Below, in pieces: positions 49,803-60,766 of a stretch of DNA of 64,000 nt. Where the stretch lies: NCBI RefSeq assembly GCF_047948215.1, contig NC_134455.1, forward strand, positions 78,498,189 to 78,562,188. The letters run 5' to 3'. Position 1 is the first letter of the stretch, and each line of letters starts with the position of its first letter. A program made the translations under genes and the position numbers. The stretch is from Lycorma delicatula. Its lineage: Eukaryota > Arthropoda > Insecta > Hemiptera > Fulgoridae. Under the pieces are notes generated by a model that saw nothing but the letters and a program-made list of their open reading frames with translations, was not told the DNA's origin and made no database searches.

Positions 49803-50108
49803 ATAATCTCAGAAAAAACTCTTTTTTCTGTTAGCCTCCGGAACCACCGTAAGGTATTACTTCAGAGGATGAATGGGGATGATATGTAAGATTGTAAGTG
49901 AAGTGTAGTCTTCTACAGTCTGAGGTTGATCATTCCTAAAATGTGTGGTTAACTGAAACCCAACTACCACAGAAAACCGGCATCCACAATCTAGTACTCA
50001 AATCCGTATAAAAGTAACTGCCGTTACTAGGATTTGAACCTTAGAACTCTCGACTTCGAAATCAGCTGATTTGCGATGACGAGTTTACTACAAGACCGAC
50101 CTAGTGGG
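49803..50108 (-). mobile_element. tRNA-derived SINE, family S1, copy C
   Basis: It is flanked by a 12-bp direct duplication, TTAGAAAAACTG at 49791-49802 and 50109-50120. On the minus strand it runs from AACCCACTAGGTCGGTCTTG through the AAATCAGCTGATTT palindrome, GGTTCAAATCCTAGTAA, GTACTAGATTGTGGATGCCG and CATCCTCTGAAGTAATACC to CCGGAGGCTAACAG and an A/G-rich end. Confidence 0.88.
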
Positions 50109-50673
50109 TTAGAAAAACTGTTATTAGCAGAAATTTATATTTTAGTAAAACTTATTTATAACATTAAAATGTCAAAAGGACTCTTTCATGGGAATCTGAA
50201 TTATTAACTTTATCTACTTTAATTTTTGACCTGTTTTCTCTTTCTCAGTCGTTTGTTAACCAAATAATTTTTAACTTTAATAAATTATTTCTTGGTATCA
50301 TACAGATAATTTTAAAATTAAAGAAATCCCCAGTTTAAAACTAATATTAGGCTCTCGTCGGTATATGCAATTCTATGAAGGAAAGTTGTCAAACATTTGG
50401 AATAAACCATGAGAAAACAAGTCTTTTGTACTTAAATGTTAAAATACGGAAAGAATTATTTTCGAGGCCGCAAAAAAAGAAACATAAACCAACAAATAAT
50501 TAAAAGTATAAAAAAAAAAACTGTAAATATAAATTTGACAGTTTATTTTCGTTTAATTCATTCGTGTGAGGATATTTTGAATTCTTTTTAAAAAAGTTTT
50601 GAAAATTTTTTTTAAGTAATGCAACCGTTTTTTTCAGCTTTTACTACGCTAAATTCGTCTAGCTTTTATATAA

Positions 50674-50857
50674 TGCCGGCCTCCGTGGCGCGAGTGGTAG
50701 CGTATTGGCCTTTCATCCGGAGGTCCTGGGTTCGAATCCCGGTCAAGCATTGTAGTGCGTGTGAAAATGCCATAGCATTTTCATCCAAATCATTCACCTC
50801 ATCCTCTGAAGCAATTCCTAACAGTGGTCCCGGAGGTTAAACAAAAAAAAAAAAAAG
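50674..50857 (+). mobile_element. tRNA-derived SINE, family S2, full copy
   Basis: Flanked by a perfect 13-bp duplication, AGCTTTTATATAA at 50661-50673 and 50858-50870. The head has box A (TGGCGCGAGTGGTAGCG) and box B (GGTTCGAATCC, 50729-50739). The tail is CATCCTCTGAAGCAATTCC...CCGGAGGTTAAACA plus 14 A. The head is tRNA-like over its whole length and close to consensus, so the insertion is fairly recent. A 73-codon open frame across it is accidental. Confidence 0.92.
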
Positions 50858-50870
50858 AGCTTTTATATAA

Positions 50871-52050
50871 CAATATTAATACATTTTTCCAAGCAATTAA
50901 ATCTATTTATTTTTAAAACTAAGCACCTAGTAATATCTTATAAATAATTATAGGCTATTCGATAATTAATCCATAATTTTAACATTTACCTATGAAATAT
51001 TTTTCTTCGGTAAACATGACATAATATTATTGTTGTTACAACTGCTATAATGACTTTTTCAATAATGAAACCATCTTTAATTAAGATCACGTAAGTATTT
51101 ATTATCTAAGCAATAAAACTTAATTATCATATCCATTACTGGACGAGACAAATCAAAGTGCTTTTACATAACTACAGTTTTTCACCGATGGTATTAATTA
51201 ATTTTTAAATTAGTAACAACTTCTGCAAGAAAGAATAATCTGGACAAAACATTTGAAAAATAGTACAAAGAAGATTTTTTTTTAATGTGAAAATTTATCC
51301 AAAGCTGAAACTCCAAATATTAATATATCCAAGTAAAAATAATCTTATATATGTATATATATTTTAAATAAAATATTTTCATATAACAAAATTACTTAAT
51401 TTTTACCTAATTAAAGAAATATTTGTTGTATTTGTTGACGTATGAGTTACAAATATTTAATTTTATTTTTACTATATAAATTATCGTGTAAAACTATATA
51501 AATAACGTGTTGTTTAATATTTTTTAAATCTTTTGAATACAAAGATTTGAATAATATATTAATTACTTCAGGATTTGAACGAGATCGACGTAAAGAATTA
51601 ATTATGAACGCACCTGATAAACAAATAAAATAGAAGAAAAAAACAAATAATCAGTCTTAGCATATTAAAAAATAAATGAAGACATTACTTTCCTGTATAA
51701 TGGGAAAATTTAACACGAGCTATATTAGAAACTATTCGTTTATAAAATATAATTTTAAATGCCCGCACTAAAAGCTCATTGGCATGAATTATTAATTAAT
51801 TATTTTTTATAATAAATTTTTATCACCAACGAACTTTTTTTATTTAGGAATATGAAATGTTTTTAAAAAAAATTTAATGTTATAAGTGATAAAATCTCAT
51901 ATCAGCCAAAACACCATAATAATGATAATCCACATCATACGTTAACTTTTGATTTATTTATTTACTGTTTTGATAAAGACTTATAATCTGAAAAAAACAA
52001 AGCTTATCCACAAGAAGAGTAATTAATACTAATTAAGTTTACATTATCTA
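50871..52050. other. AT-rich DNA, no gene seen
   Basis: Nothing recognised. Confidence 0.6.
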
Positions 52051-52065
52051 AGTCTTATAAAGAGT

Positions 52066-52558
52066 TTGACACAATTCCTGACCGGCCATGGGGTCTTTCA
52101 TTCATACCTGTGTGGACTAAGAAGAGCTTAAGACCTCTTCTGACCCTATTGTCGGGAGTTAGACACATCGGAATACGTGATATTTCAGTGCCCGAGGTGG
52201 GACGAGGAACGTCGCGACTGTGCTGCCGTACTGGGCATCTAGAGGCAGGGACCATCGTTGGAACGATGTTACGCAGTTCGGTGACACTGTAACGGGTTTT
52301 GTGTCGGTAATACTGCAAATGAAATATGGGTAAGCGAGAGGGGAAGGGGGCAGCTCTGTATGGAGCTGCCGTTCGCTCTTGCTTGCACGGGTGGGCGGTG
52401 GTGACGAAGTGCTGTGACTCTAAAGCTCCTGAGCTAAAAGTTCCGGCGGGGCCGGCCCTTCGGGGGTGTCTCATCTGGCGGCTACAGACAAAGGCATCAC
52501 CCGGAACAGTGTTCATGCTTATTTGGGGGTCTGATTCCGGGAGGCAGGATTAAAAAAA
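52066..52558 (+). mobile_element. 5'-truncated LINE insertion (LINE C) with perfect target-site duplication
   Basis: A GC-rich block in AT-rich DNA, bounded by a 15-bp duplication AGTCTTATAAAGAGT (52051-52065 and 52559-52573) and ending in an A run. On the plus strand it reads LTGHGVFHSYLCGL, then DTSEYVIFQCPRWDEERRDC and, in another frame, GTIVGTMLRSSVTL. This is the C-terminal zinc-binding part of an R1/Jockey-type LINE ORF2 ('TGHG.F..YL', 'T..HV.F.CP.W...R', 'LV..ML.SE..W'). The rest, from about 52340, is 3' untranslated. A 153-codon frame on the opposite strand (52055-52516) is a shadow caused by the high GC. Confidence 0.88.
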
Positions 52559-52640
52559 AGTCTTATAAAGAGTGGTACAGTCCCTTTATTTCATGTATAC
52601 GATTAGTTCATACGTAATTTTAAAATATACGCTAACAAAT

Positions 52641-53479
52641 TATATCATAAAAACATCTTAATTTTAGTTTTTTTTAACTGATATTTAATAAATTGCAATT
52701 TGTGATTATTTCAGAATTATTGCCAAAAAAATTATTACAGTAATTTTTCTATTAAAAAATCTTAATTGGAATTTAAAAAATAATAAATAAAACAAACAAA
52801 TGGAATATAGAATCAATGTTAAGGTAACTAACTTTAAAATAAAAAGGCTTCTAAATTTGTAACGCATATTATTTTAAAAATAAGTCAATATTTACTTTAA
52901 AAAGAAAAAAAATAATTGAGAAACATGATGACCTTCGTCATAATACTAAAAATGAAACTGATCATGGTTATTTGAGCCCAAACCTTGATTTACATTTAAT
53001 TTTTATTTATTTATTACCACACTTTAACTAATTTTCTTGTATAAAATAGTAAAATTGAGATATCAAATAAATACTGATTGCCTTGAGATAAATGATTGTA
53101 TCAGCATCAATCCGTCATTATAAAATTCTTCTGGCAATTTATGAATCCATTTAAAGTTTATACTTTTGGTTAAATATTTTATAAAATTAAAAAATACCCT
53201 TTCAAATAACATTTATTTAATATACAATCAGAGGAATCAAAAACAAAAACAAACTTACAAATATATATATATATATATATGATGCATATTTAAAAAATAT
53301 TAATAGTACAATAATAATAAAATACAACAAAAGAATAATTTCCAATTGTTAGCATATAAGAACAGAATGTTCAGAAAAGAATATCAGGGTTTTACAGCTA
53401 TTTAATGTCTCTTAACTTTGACTTACGGTCAGAAATAAAATGAAATAGTAACTATCACAGTTTTCTCTGTAAGACTTTA
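52641..53479. other. AT-rich DNA, no gene seen
   Basis: Only an AT microsatellite. The last 80 bases may be the 3' end of the third transposon. Confidence 0.55.
53260..53280. repeat. (AT)n microsatellite
   Basis: About ten AT units. Confidence 0.85.
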
Positions 53480-54748
53480 ATTTGGGCACCTTTATACATA
53501 CATCCGGCACATAAACCGTCATACATCCAATCGATAGGAGAGTTCGTCCCATACTTTAATCAGCAAATAATGGAATTGACAGCTGCTTCAATCCTGTGCC
53601 TCAAAAAAATAGGGCAGATTAGTAGGTAGCAGAGGCACAAACACAAGATACTTTATAAAACACCAAAGGAAAAAATCATATGGTATCGGATCGAGTGACC
53701 TTGAGGTCATCACAAATAAACGCTGTCCTTTTGTCCAGACCGACGAACGCAGGGGTCGGGAAAACGTCATCAACCGATCTCATATATTTACGTCAGTGAG
53801 GATTTGCACCATCTTGTTGTCATAATTGTATTAGCCAACTTGTAATGAGGAAATAGCCATGTACGCAGCAAATGAAAAAATAAACAACTCCCTATTACGC
53901 TTGCGTAAGCGAAAAGAACGTTGACTTTGGAGAATCTCTTACGAATGATAACAGTGCATGAAAATGTTGTTAGCCCCCTCCACCAGAAAGGTCATAATGT
54001 GTAACTTTGCCATTAAGATGAAATGTTGATTCGTCACTAAATACAATAAGATCAAGAAAGTCTGCATGCGGCAACATTTTGAACACAGAGGGTAGGCTTC
54101 AAAGCCTGTAACAGCAGTAAACCATACGAGCGCATATGTAAGCGTTTCTTTAAAACAGTTCACACTGTCATCACCGATATCTCTAGTTCGTGACCGGCTT
54201 TCTCAAAAGAATTTTTGAGACTCCCTGACACGTTTAACATTTTCTTTATATACCATTGATCGTCCCGTAATCTTTCTTTTGCACTGGCATCCGATCGTTT
54301 AAAACTGATTATACCAATAACAAATAGTTTTTGTCACTTGGATTAACACTATTAAACCAACCGGGTTGGTCTAGTGGTGAACGCGTCTTTCCAAATCAGT
54401 TGATTTGGAAGTCGAGAGTTCCAGTGTTCAAGTCCTAGTAAAGTCAGTTATTTTTACACGAACTTGAATACTAGATCGTGGATACCGGTGTTCTTTGGTG
54501 GTTGGGTTTCATATAACCACACATCGCAGGAATGGTCGAACTGAAACTGTACAAGACTACACTTCATTTACACTCATACATATCATCCTCTGAAGTATTA
54601 CCTGAAAGGTAGTTACCGGAGGCTAAACAGGAAAAAGAAAAGGATTAACACTATTAAACTTTATAAGAAATCTACGTTAAACTAAAAACTGCAGACTAGC
54701 ATATAGAAAACTGAAAAATAAAGAAACCCTTATGTTCAGAGTCGCCAT
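53480..54748 (-). pseudogene. Tc1/mariner-type transposase relic, 'MATLQ' subfamily, split by a SINE
   Basis: On the minus strand an ATG at 54746-54748 starts MATLNIRVSLFF. After the SINE (54358-54641) the reading continues YWYNQF, then the GRSMVYKENVKRVRES block, LKKRLHMRSYGLLLLQALKP, LIVFSDESTFHLNGKV (first catalytic Asp region), QQDGANPH (second Asp), SLDPIPYDFFLW and YLVFVPLLPTNLP. These match the family's N-terminal HTH, 'WY.QF..TGC...K..GRP', 'DE.TFHL.GKV', 'QQDGAPPH', 'RSPDLTP.DFFLWG' and 'VYVPPLPTNL' in order. At least five frame changes and stops are present, so it is dead. It is the better preserved of the two copies of this subfamily. Confidence 0.85.
54358..54641 (+). mobile_element. 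tRNA-derived SINE, family S1, copy B, inside a transposase relic
   Basis: Flanked by a perfect 18-bp duplication, GGATTAACACTATTAAAC at 54340-54357 and 54642-54659. It runs CAACCGGGTTGGTCTAGTGG, TTTCCAAATCAGTTGATTTG, GTTCAAGTCCTAGTAAAG, GAATACTAGATCGTGGATAC, CATCCTCTGAAGTATTACC and CCGGAGGCTAAACAGG, then an A/G-rich tail. It is oriented opposite to the transposase relic it interrupts. Confidence 0.95.
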
Positions 54749-55867
54749 CTTTGCTTAGTGGCACTGTCAAGATAAGGAATCATCTACGGACATGTCAGCA
54801 ACTAAAATTGTCCTTTTAGCTCTACGATTTCAGCCTTAAATTAAAAATGTACAATTCATCCAAGTGATATTATAACAAATTAAAACTGCGAATTCTTTTT
54901 TGTGCACCCGGTAGTTAAAAAGGTAAAATAAATAAAAATAATGCAAAACGAAATAATTTTACTGACTTCAGAACTAAATATTGAATGAATCCTTCCATTT
55001 TTTATTGAATCTATTTAATTTAATAATATTTAGAACGTACTTCAAAGTCAGATATATTTCAGTTTATAAATAATTATTTGTAAATTTAAAATAAGTAAGA
55101 TGATACCGGAAGACAGAAAACAAACGTTTTAGCTATGAATATTTTGACACAAGGCCAACTAATATTTATTATTTTTTTCTTAAACGTGAATGGGTATGCA
55201 TAAGGTCTGTTTATTTACAACAATTAGACAAAAAAAAAAAAAAAAATAAATAAATAAATAAATAAAAGTCTATTCTTTCCTTCTTAGATTGTTTATTTTA
55301 TTTCACACATCATAATTATCACATCGATTTATAGAAGTGTCATCAACTAAAATAATAAATCGATAAAGATAATTCTATTCGTAAACAAGTCAATGTTATT
55401 TAATTGATATCTAAAAAACTTATTTAAAATCCTTTCTCAACAATACGTTAAACCGTCGACGTATTACGAAGTAAACATGTTGTAGACATAATAAATAAAA
55501 ACGAGTGGTGAAAAAAATGCGACTTTTGTTGTATAGCGTGAGAAAATCTTAATTTGTTATCTCCTTCAACCGAAATCCTGAAAGCGGTAATTACAATCAT
55601 TTTTAAGAATAATCGCAACCCATGCCAGGCTATTAAAGGTTGCATTCATCATTAAAATACAGTGGCCTATCCAATACTAAGCTACAGAATTGGAGATGAT
55701 TTCTTCACAAAAACCTGATCCGAAGAATCTTGACTGATGATTCTTGTATCTGATTGAACTAATTGCATAATCATAAATCAGTAAACAAATAGATAAAACG
55801 AACAAATATTTATTATTTTTAAATTACAAACTTTACGATTTTTTTAATAAAAGTGCAATACTAAAAG
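54749..55867. other. non-coding DNA, no gene seen
   Basis: 54749-54910 may be the 5' part of the transposon split by the SINE. 55440-55760 is more complex but unassigned. Confidence 0.5.
55245..55266. repeat. poly-A then (AAAT)n microsatellite
   Basis: A run of about 17 A, followed by five AAAT units. Confidence 0.85.
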
Positions 55868-56163
55868 AAGTTTTGGGTCTTTTCTGTTTTCCCCACAATC
55901 GTTTTTTTTTTTACCTTACGTACTAGTAATTGCTCATGTTATAATTATATGGTATTTACAGGTAGATATTTACACAAATTTTAATACAGATATAACAACA
56001 AATATAAACCTTAGCTTACTAGTCAAGGTTAGCAAGCGAAGCGAATGTAGGTTGTCTGGTTAGATTATCTTTATAATTATAAGTATAAATTATAATATGA
56101 GCAATTAAAAGTACAAAACGTAAAAATACCGTTGTGGGAGAAAAACCGAAAAGACCCGAACCG
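55868..56163. mobile_element. MITE with ~80-bp terminal inverted repeats
   Basis: The left end reads GTTTTGGGTCTTTTCTGTTT, then CCCACAATCG, ACGTACTAGTAATTGCTCAT and GTTATAATTATAT. The right end, complemented, gives GGTTCGGGTCTTTTCGGTTT, CCCACAACGG, ACTTTTAATTGCTCATATTA. The arms are about 80% identical by eye, separated by about 130 bases. No coding capacity. A target duplication is not clear. The superfamily is not known. Confidence 0.75.
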
Positions 56164-57712
56164 TTTTGATTATTGTGAAGATTGATACTATTAGTGTTTC
56201 GATCATTAATTCCAACATTAATTGTTTAAAATTTCTTATTGGATGTAATTATGAAGCTAAATACGAAATAAAAGAGTTGCTACGGGGCATTTTATCACGT
56301 TTTATTACTACCGTTTTATTACTTATTTTTCAGTTTTTGTATCTTTGATTGGTATTAACTCTAAAATGAAGGAATTTATCGAAAAACAGTTTACGGTAAG
56401 CTTTTTCTAGTAAAATTTAAAATTAAAATCATGTATCTCATGTTCACCTTTCTATTTCTTAAAAAAAAGTTTGATCCAATCTGGCGGATGGCGGACAAAA
56501 ATTAAAAAACACCATAATTTACTATTTTGTAACTATGTAGATCCGTACTTCTTTCTAATCTACATACTACTATTCCTCAGTTTTGAAATACAAAGGCGAT
56601 TCCATACTTTAATATCATTGTATGTACAAAAACCACACGCAAACTTAGAGTAGCTAACATTATCTGCTTCTAAATACTAAAATTTTTATGAACAAGATAT
56701 TATCGCACATAAATACAAATTTCAAAACTTTTAAGGTTTAGAAGAATAAATAGAGTGGTTTTAAAAATTCCGACCAAGAAATCATTTACGTAATACTAAA
56801 AGTAGTTAAATTAATAAAATGTCAGAATTATATTTTAATTTTAAATAAGCTGTTCTTATTTCAGAAAATCATTTACTAAATAAGATATAAGATCAATTTT
56901 AAAGAACTTTCTCACTAAAATTGCCTAATATTCCGTAAAAATATAAATTAACTAAATACGACTAAGAGATCTGAATTTGGCTAAGAGATAAAATTTGAGT
57001 CGTAAAATGGTAACGTTCAAAATTTTTTTTAGTATTTTGTAGGAGAAATCTTTCTTTTTAATTAAAACATTTTAAGAATATAGTTTACAAAGCTTTTCAA
57101 ATGCAGTCGTCATCGTCAGTTAAAAAGAAAATTAAAACAATTTTTAATAATAATTTAAAATACTGGTTACATGTCTACATGTTTTGCAGTCATGATTTTT
57201 TAAATTTTAATATTTATCTCTTGTTCCTTTAATTGATCATTTTTAAGAAATTGTAGTTTTTAACAAATATAATATGACTATTAAGAACCATCTAATAGAA
57301 CTTAAAAATAATTACCTTAATATTTTTAACAGAATTTTTCTAAACCGACTAATCATTTTTAACGTAATATAAATAAAATAATAATTTTATAACTAGCGAA
57401 TAAATTAATATTTAATTAACATAATTATTTTATTTTTATCTACGGAAACACAAAGAAACGAAAATTAATTTACAATTTATTTTTTTAAACATTAAGGAAT
57501 ATTAGGATGAACTAAAAGATAATATATCCTGAAAAAAAATTAACTAATTTTCTAAAATTTTGGATGATGAAAGAAAAATCTGATCAAACCAATTTACGTA
57601 ACGTTACAATAACAATAATTATTTCAGAATCGAATTAAAAAAATAAATATATGAAATATTATTAAAAAAAAGAAATTTAACTTAGGTTTTGTATGTAAGG
57701 TACTGTTAAGTA
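56164..57712. other. AT-rich DNA, no gene seen
   Basis: Two chance frames of 60 codons (56166 and 56471, plus strand) have no signature. Confidence 0.55.
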
Positions 57713-58045
57713 TTAGAAGTTACAGTTGAGAAGCGAACTGTAAAGAAAAAACCACATGCATGCGATGATGATGATGATGAAAAAGGAAAAAGTAAGGTTA
57801 AGACGGTAGGTGAGAGGGGTCAAAACATTCATTGTCAGTCCACCAGTTTGAGCTATAATATAGCGTTCACCGTGACCACTTGACCAGGTAGACAAGAGGT
57901 TGTACAGTAAGAGAATGAGGGAACGAGAGACCCACCGACCGGCTATATCGACCGATAGATGCAATCAGCCGGAGTAAAAGCAGCTAAGTGGAAGTGCGTG
58001 TCATGTTGAAACGAAACTTTAACTTAACCACCGCATTCGGTTTCT
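57713..58045. other. GC-richer complex region with (GAT)n
   Basis: From 57713 there is a marked rise in GC, with a GATGATGATGAT run at about 57763-57780 and then unique sequence including GACCACTTGACCAGGTAGAC and CCACCGACCGGCTATATCGA. An 83-codon open frame on the minus strand lacks any signature. No relation to the repeats in this window was seen. It may be a regulatory or untranslated exon, possibly of the minus-strand zinc-finger gene 19 kb downstream, but that is a guess. Confidence 0.35.
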
Positions 58046-59269
58046 ACTACAAAAAAAAGTAAAAAGAAAAATCAAAAATCAACCTTGGTTACAATCGAAT
58101 CTTAAAGGATAACAAGAACAAGTACTGATTAACTGATATCCACTTTTTTGAAAAAAACAACACTGAAAAAGAAACAAAAAAATAAATAAATAAATAAATT
58201 TCAAACAATTTCGGTCAAACTAAAATTACAGGAACACATTATTGTTATTATTATTACTGATATTAATACAGTTCTTTGGTCAGGTAACTAAATTTCTGTT
58301 ATATTATTAATCACTGGCTATAGATGACAATTCACAACTACTACAAAACCCATCAGCTCTTTCATTAATTTAAAAATAATAATTATTAGAAAAACTGTTT
58401 TTTATCAAAAAATAAATCAGGAGTAACAAAAAATAAACAAAATTATTATGATAAACTAATATATTCTAAAAGATATTTTTTCTACAACTTACTGAAATAA
58501 TTTTTACTATGTTCTCTACATACTTCATTTGTACGGTTCCATTTTTCTACATGCACCGAAAACTAGCTAAATGTCGTTTGTTGAACGGCTGACTGAATTC
58601 GCCTACTTTACGTGTCCAAATTGTATATTCTACAAATTATTTATGTAATAAAGATAACTTCCAATTCTCCAGCTATTTTGAATAAATAGGGAAAGTATTG
58701 CTTTAAGAAAAAATATAGCCTTCTCCGGATTCTATTATTTCTCAATTAGAGGTCTCGTAACATTTAAAATATTGAAACAGTCTTATAAAAATTAATATAT
58801 GTGCAAACATATGTTTCATTATATCTCATGAAATATTTAATCTATAATCATCGTTAGATTTGTCGTGGTAGAATAAGTATTAGGGTGAATAATTGAATTA
58901 TTTTTTTTAATCGAAAGAAGAGATGGAAAGAAGTATCGAAGCGTAGTATTATATGTTGAATAAGATTTAATTTTATCAAAAAATAAATAAATATAAATAA
59001 TAACATTAGGAATATATTTAATAAGAATAATGATATATAATTTTCACAAAAAAAATCTTCACCCTAAAAAACCTTATTTTTTTAATAAAATTTTTAAATG
59101 CTTAAATCAATAAATTTGAATTTAAAAAAAAAATAGCAGTGGCGGATCCAGCAGGTTCATGCCCCCAATTCCCGACGGCTTTGCATTTTGAAAAAAACAG
59201 TTGAAAAGAACTGAAACATTTTACCAATACTGTATTGTCTAAATAACCAGTTGCAAGTTACAACTCGTA
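58046..59269. other. AT-rich DNA, no gene seen
   Basis: Nothing recognised. Confidence 0.6.
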
Positions 59270-59296
59270 GCAATATTCACTTGACGTGAATATTGC
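59270..59296. repeat. perfect 11-bp hairpin followed by a T run
   Basis: GCAATATTCAC, loop TTGAC, GTGAATATTGC, then TTTTTTC. It lies directly before the truncated S2 SINE at 59316. Confidence 0.8.
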
Positions 59297-59315
59297 TTTT
59301 TTCTTAATAAGTAAT

Positions 59316-59404
59316 ATTTTTCTTTGTGTTTAACCTACGGGTCCACCGTTAGGTATCGCTTCAGAGGATGAGATGATGATTTGTAGTGTGTGTGTGTGGA
59401 AATG
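59316..59404 (-). mobile_element. 5'-truncated SINE, family S2
   Basis: Flanked by a 13-bp duplication, CTTAATAAGTAAT at 59303-59315 and 59405-59417. On the minus strand it has only the tail, CACACACACTACAAATCATC, CATCCTCTGAAGCGATACC, ACCCGTAGGTTAAACA, then an A/G-rich end. The tRNA-derived head was never copied, as is usual for 5'-truncated retroposition. Confidence 0.85.
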
Positions 59405-60104
59405 CTTAATAAGTAATTAAGAGAGGCTGACGTCACTTGCTCTAAAGCATATTCATAACGACATGCCAATTGATATAGATCGCGTTATCGATCGGTATGC
59501 TAAGATGCGTAATTATCGAGATGAATTTATTTTGTAAATAAATTATTGTATGAAATATAATGTGTAAAATTTTGGACTTAAGTGGATTAATTATAAATAC
59601 TGGAAGGAGTGAGCAAATAAAAAATTAACTTAATTTAAATCTTCATCTTATTATTTTTTATCCCTTCTTATATTATTATTATTATTAATTTTGATTGTTT
59701 GCATGGCAGTTTCGATTAAAGTTGTTAGGACAATACAGTAGTCCAAGCTTAAAGCTAATTTAGCTTCTGGAGTCCCCGTAAAAGTTTACACAATTTTTAG
59801 TGTCTAAAAATAGTTCAGAATATAGTATGTACAAAATAAATGTGCATGAAATATTATTACATATCCAACCCAGTTAGAAGGGGGGAGGAAAATGTGACCC
59901 CCTTGCCTACAAATTCAGTTGCCTACAAAGTTCAGTCAAAGGGTAGGATAATTTTACCGGCACTACCGTAGAGTGTTTTAATTCAAATACGTCATAAGGT
60001 TTTTAAATATTAAACAACAAAAGTATACAGTATTAATAAAAACAATTGTGAAAAATATTAAATTGTTCAGTAAACAATATTGGTTTCAGACGATCCAATT
60101 GTCC

Positions 60105-60225
60105 AAAAGAACAGACAAAAAACTGGTTGAAGGTATCGGCAATTATTCCTGACAAAAAGGTTCATATCTTAGCATGGCAAAGATTAAGGCAAAAGCGTAA
60201 TCGTCCTTAATCAGCTTAAGTATAT
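60105..60225 (-). repeat. inverted repeat partner of 61628-61735
   Basis: Complemented, it gives CTGATTAAGGACGATTACGC, GGAATAATTGCCGATACC, matching CTGATTAAGGACGATTGCGC and GGAGTAATTGCTGATACT at 61.63-61.73 kb. Confidence 0.65.
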
Positions 60226-60598
60226 GATATGTGTAAAATCAAGCAGAAAATTACTTAATTCCTTGTAAGGAATTGAACTTATTTCCTGAATTACAAAATC
60301 TTTTTAGTAAATGAAAACTCACGTAAATTAGCTAGAACATCTGCTTTGCTTTACTGGTAAAACTATTTTATTATGATGTTGGTAACGAAATTATACTGTG
60401 TTTAAATTATAATTGCTAAAAAAATCTACCTCGCACAACATTTCTAATTATAGCCACAATTTAAAAAAATTATGTAAAGTATCAGAAATTATAAAATTTT
60501 TTTTTTTAAATTTAATATACTTAAGCCGGGTCCCATGGATTACACCTCTTTCAAAAAGTTTCCGTGTCATTTATATCAATTTCTCACAAATTAGATTT

Positions 60599-60766
60599 GT
60601 GAAAAACGGAGGTTAAAATTATATAAAGCTATCGGTTACCCTAAGAAATAACCTGATTAAATCCCTGATCGTTATAAACGATTATCAGAATTCACTTTCT
60701 CTGAATAAAATTCCTCTAATCTCATTTTGTTTGCTGCTTTTTCTTACCTAATTTTAGTTTTAATTC
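60599..60766 (+). repeat. direct repeat partner of 61901-62067
   Basis: About 165 bases, roughly 85-90% identical by eye, from GTGAAAAACGGAGGTTAAAA through ATTCACTTTCTCTGAATAAA to CTAATTTTAGTTTTAA. Confidence 0.8.

Noticed and set aside
50674..50750. A functional tRNA gene at the start of the S2 SINE
   Set aside because: Boxes A and B are good, but the sequence continues into a SINE body and A tail and is flanked by a target-site duplication.
50619..50840. A 73-codon open frame
   Set aside because: It is made of the S2 SINE and its flank.
52055..52516. A 153-codon open frame on the minus strand, the second longest in the window
   Set aside because: It is antisense to LINE C, lies in its GC-rich sequence where stops are rare, spans the element/flank junction and shows no family signature.
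52530..52558. Resemblance of the end of LINE C (CCGGGAGGCAGGATTAAAA) to the SINE tail (CCGGAGGCTAAACAGG)
   Set aside because: Only about a dozen bases with gaps. It is too short to claim LINE C as the SINE partner without a full consensus.
59780..60100. Possible continuation of the LINE or SINE material near 59.4 kb
   Set aside because: No ordered motif could be found; the less AT-rich patch near 59.88 kb is unassigned.
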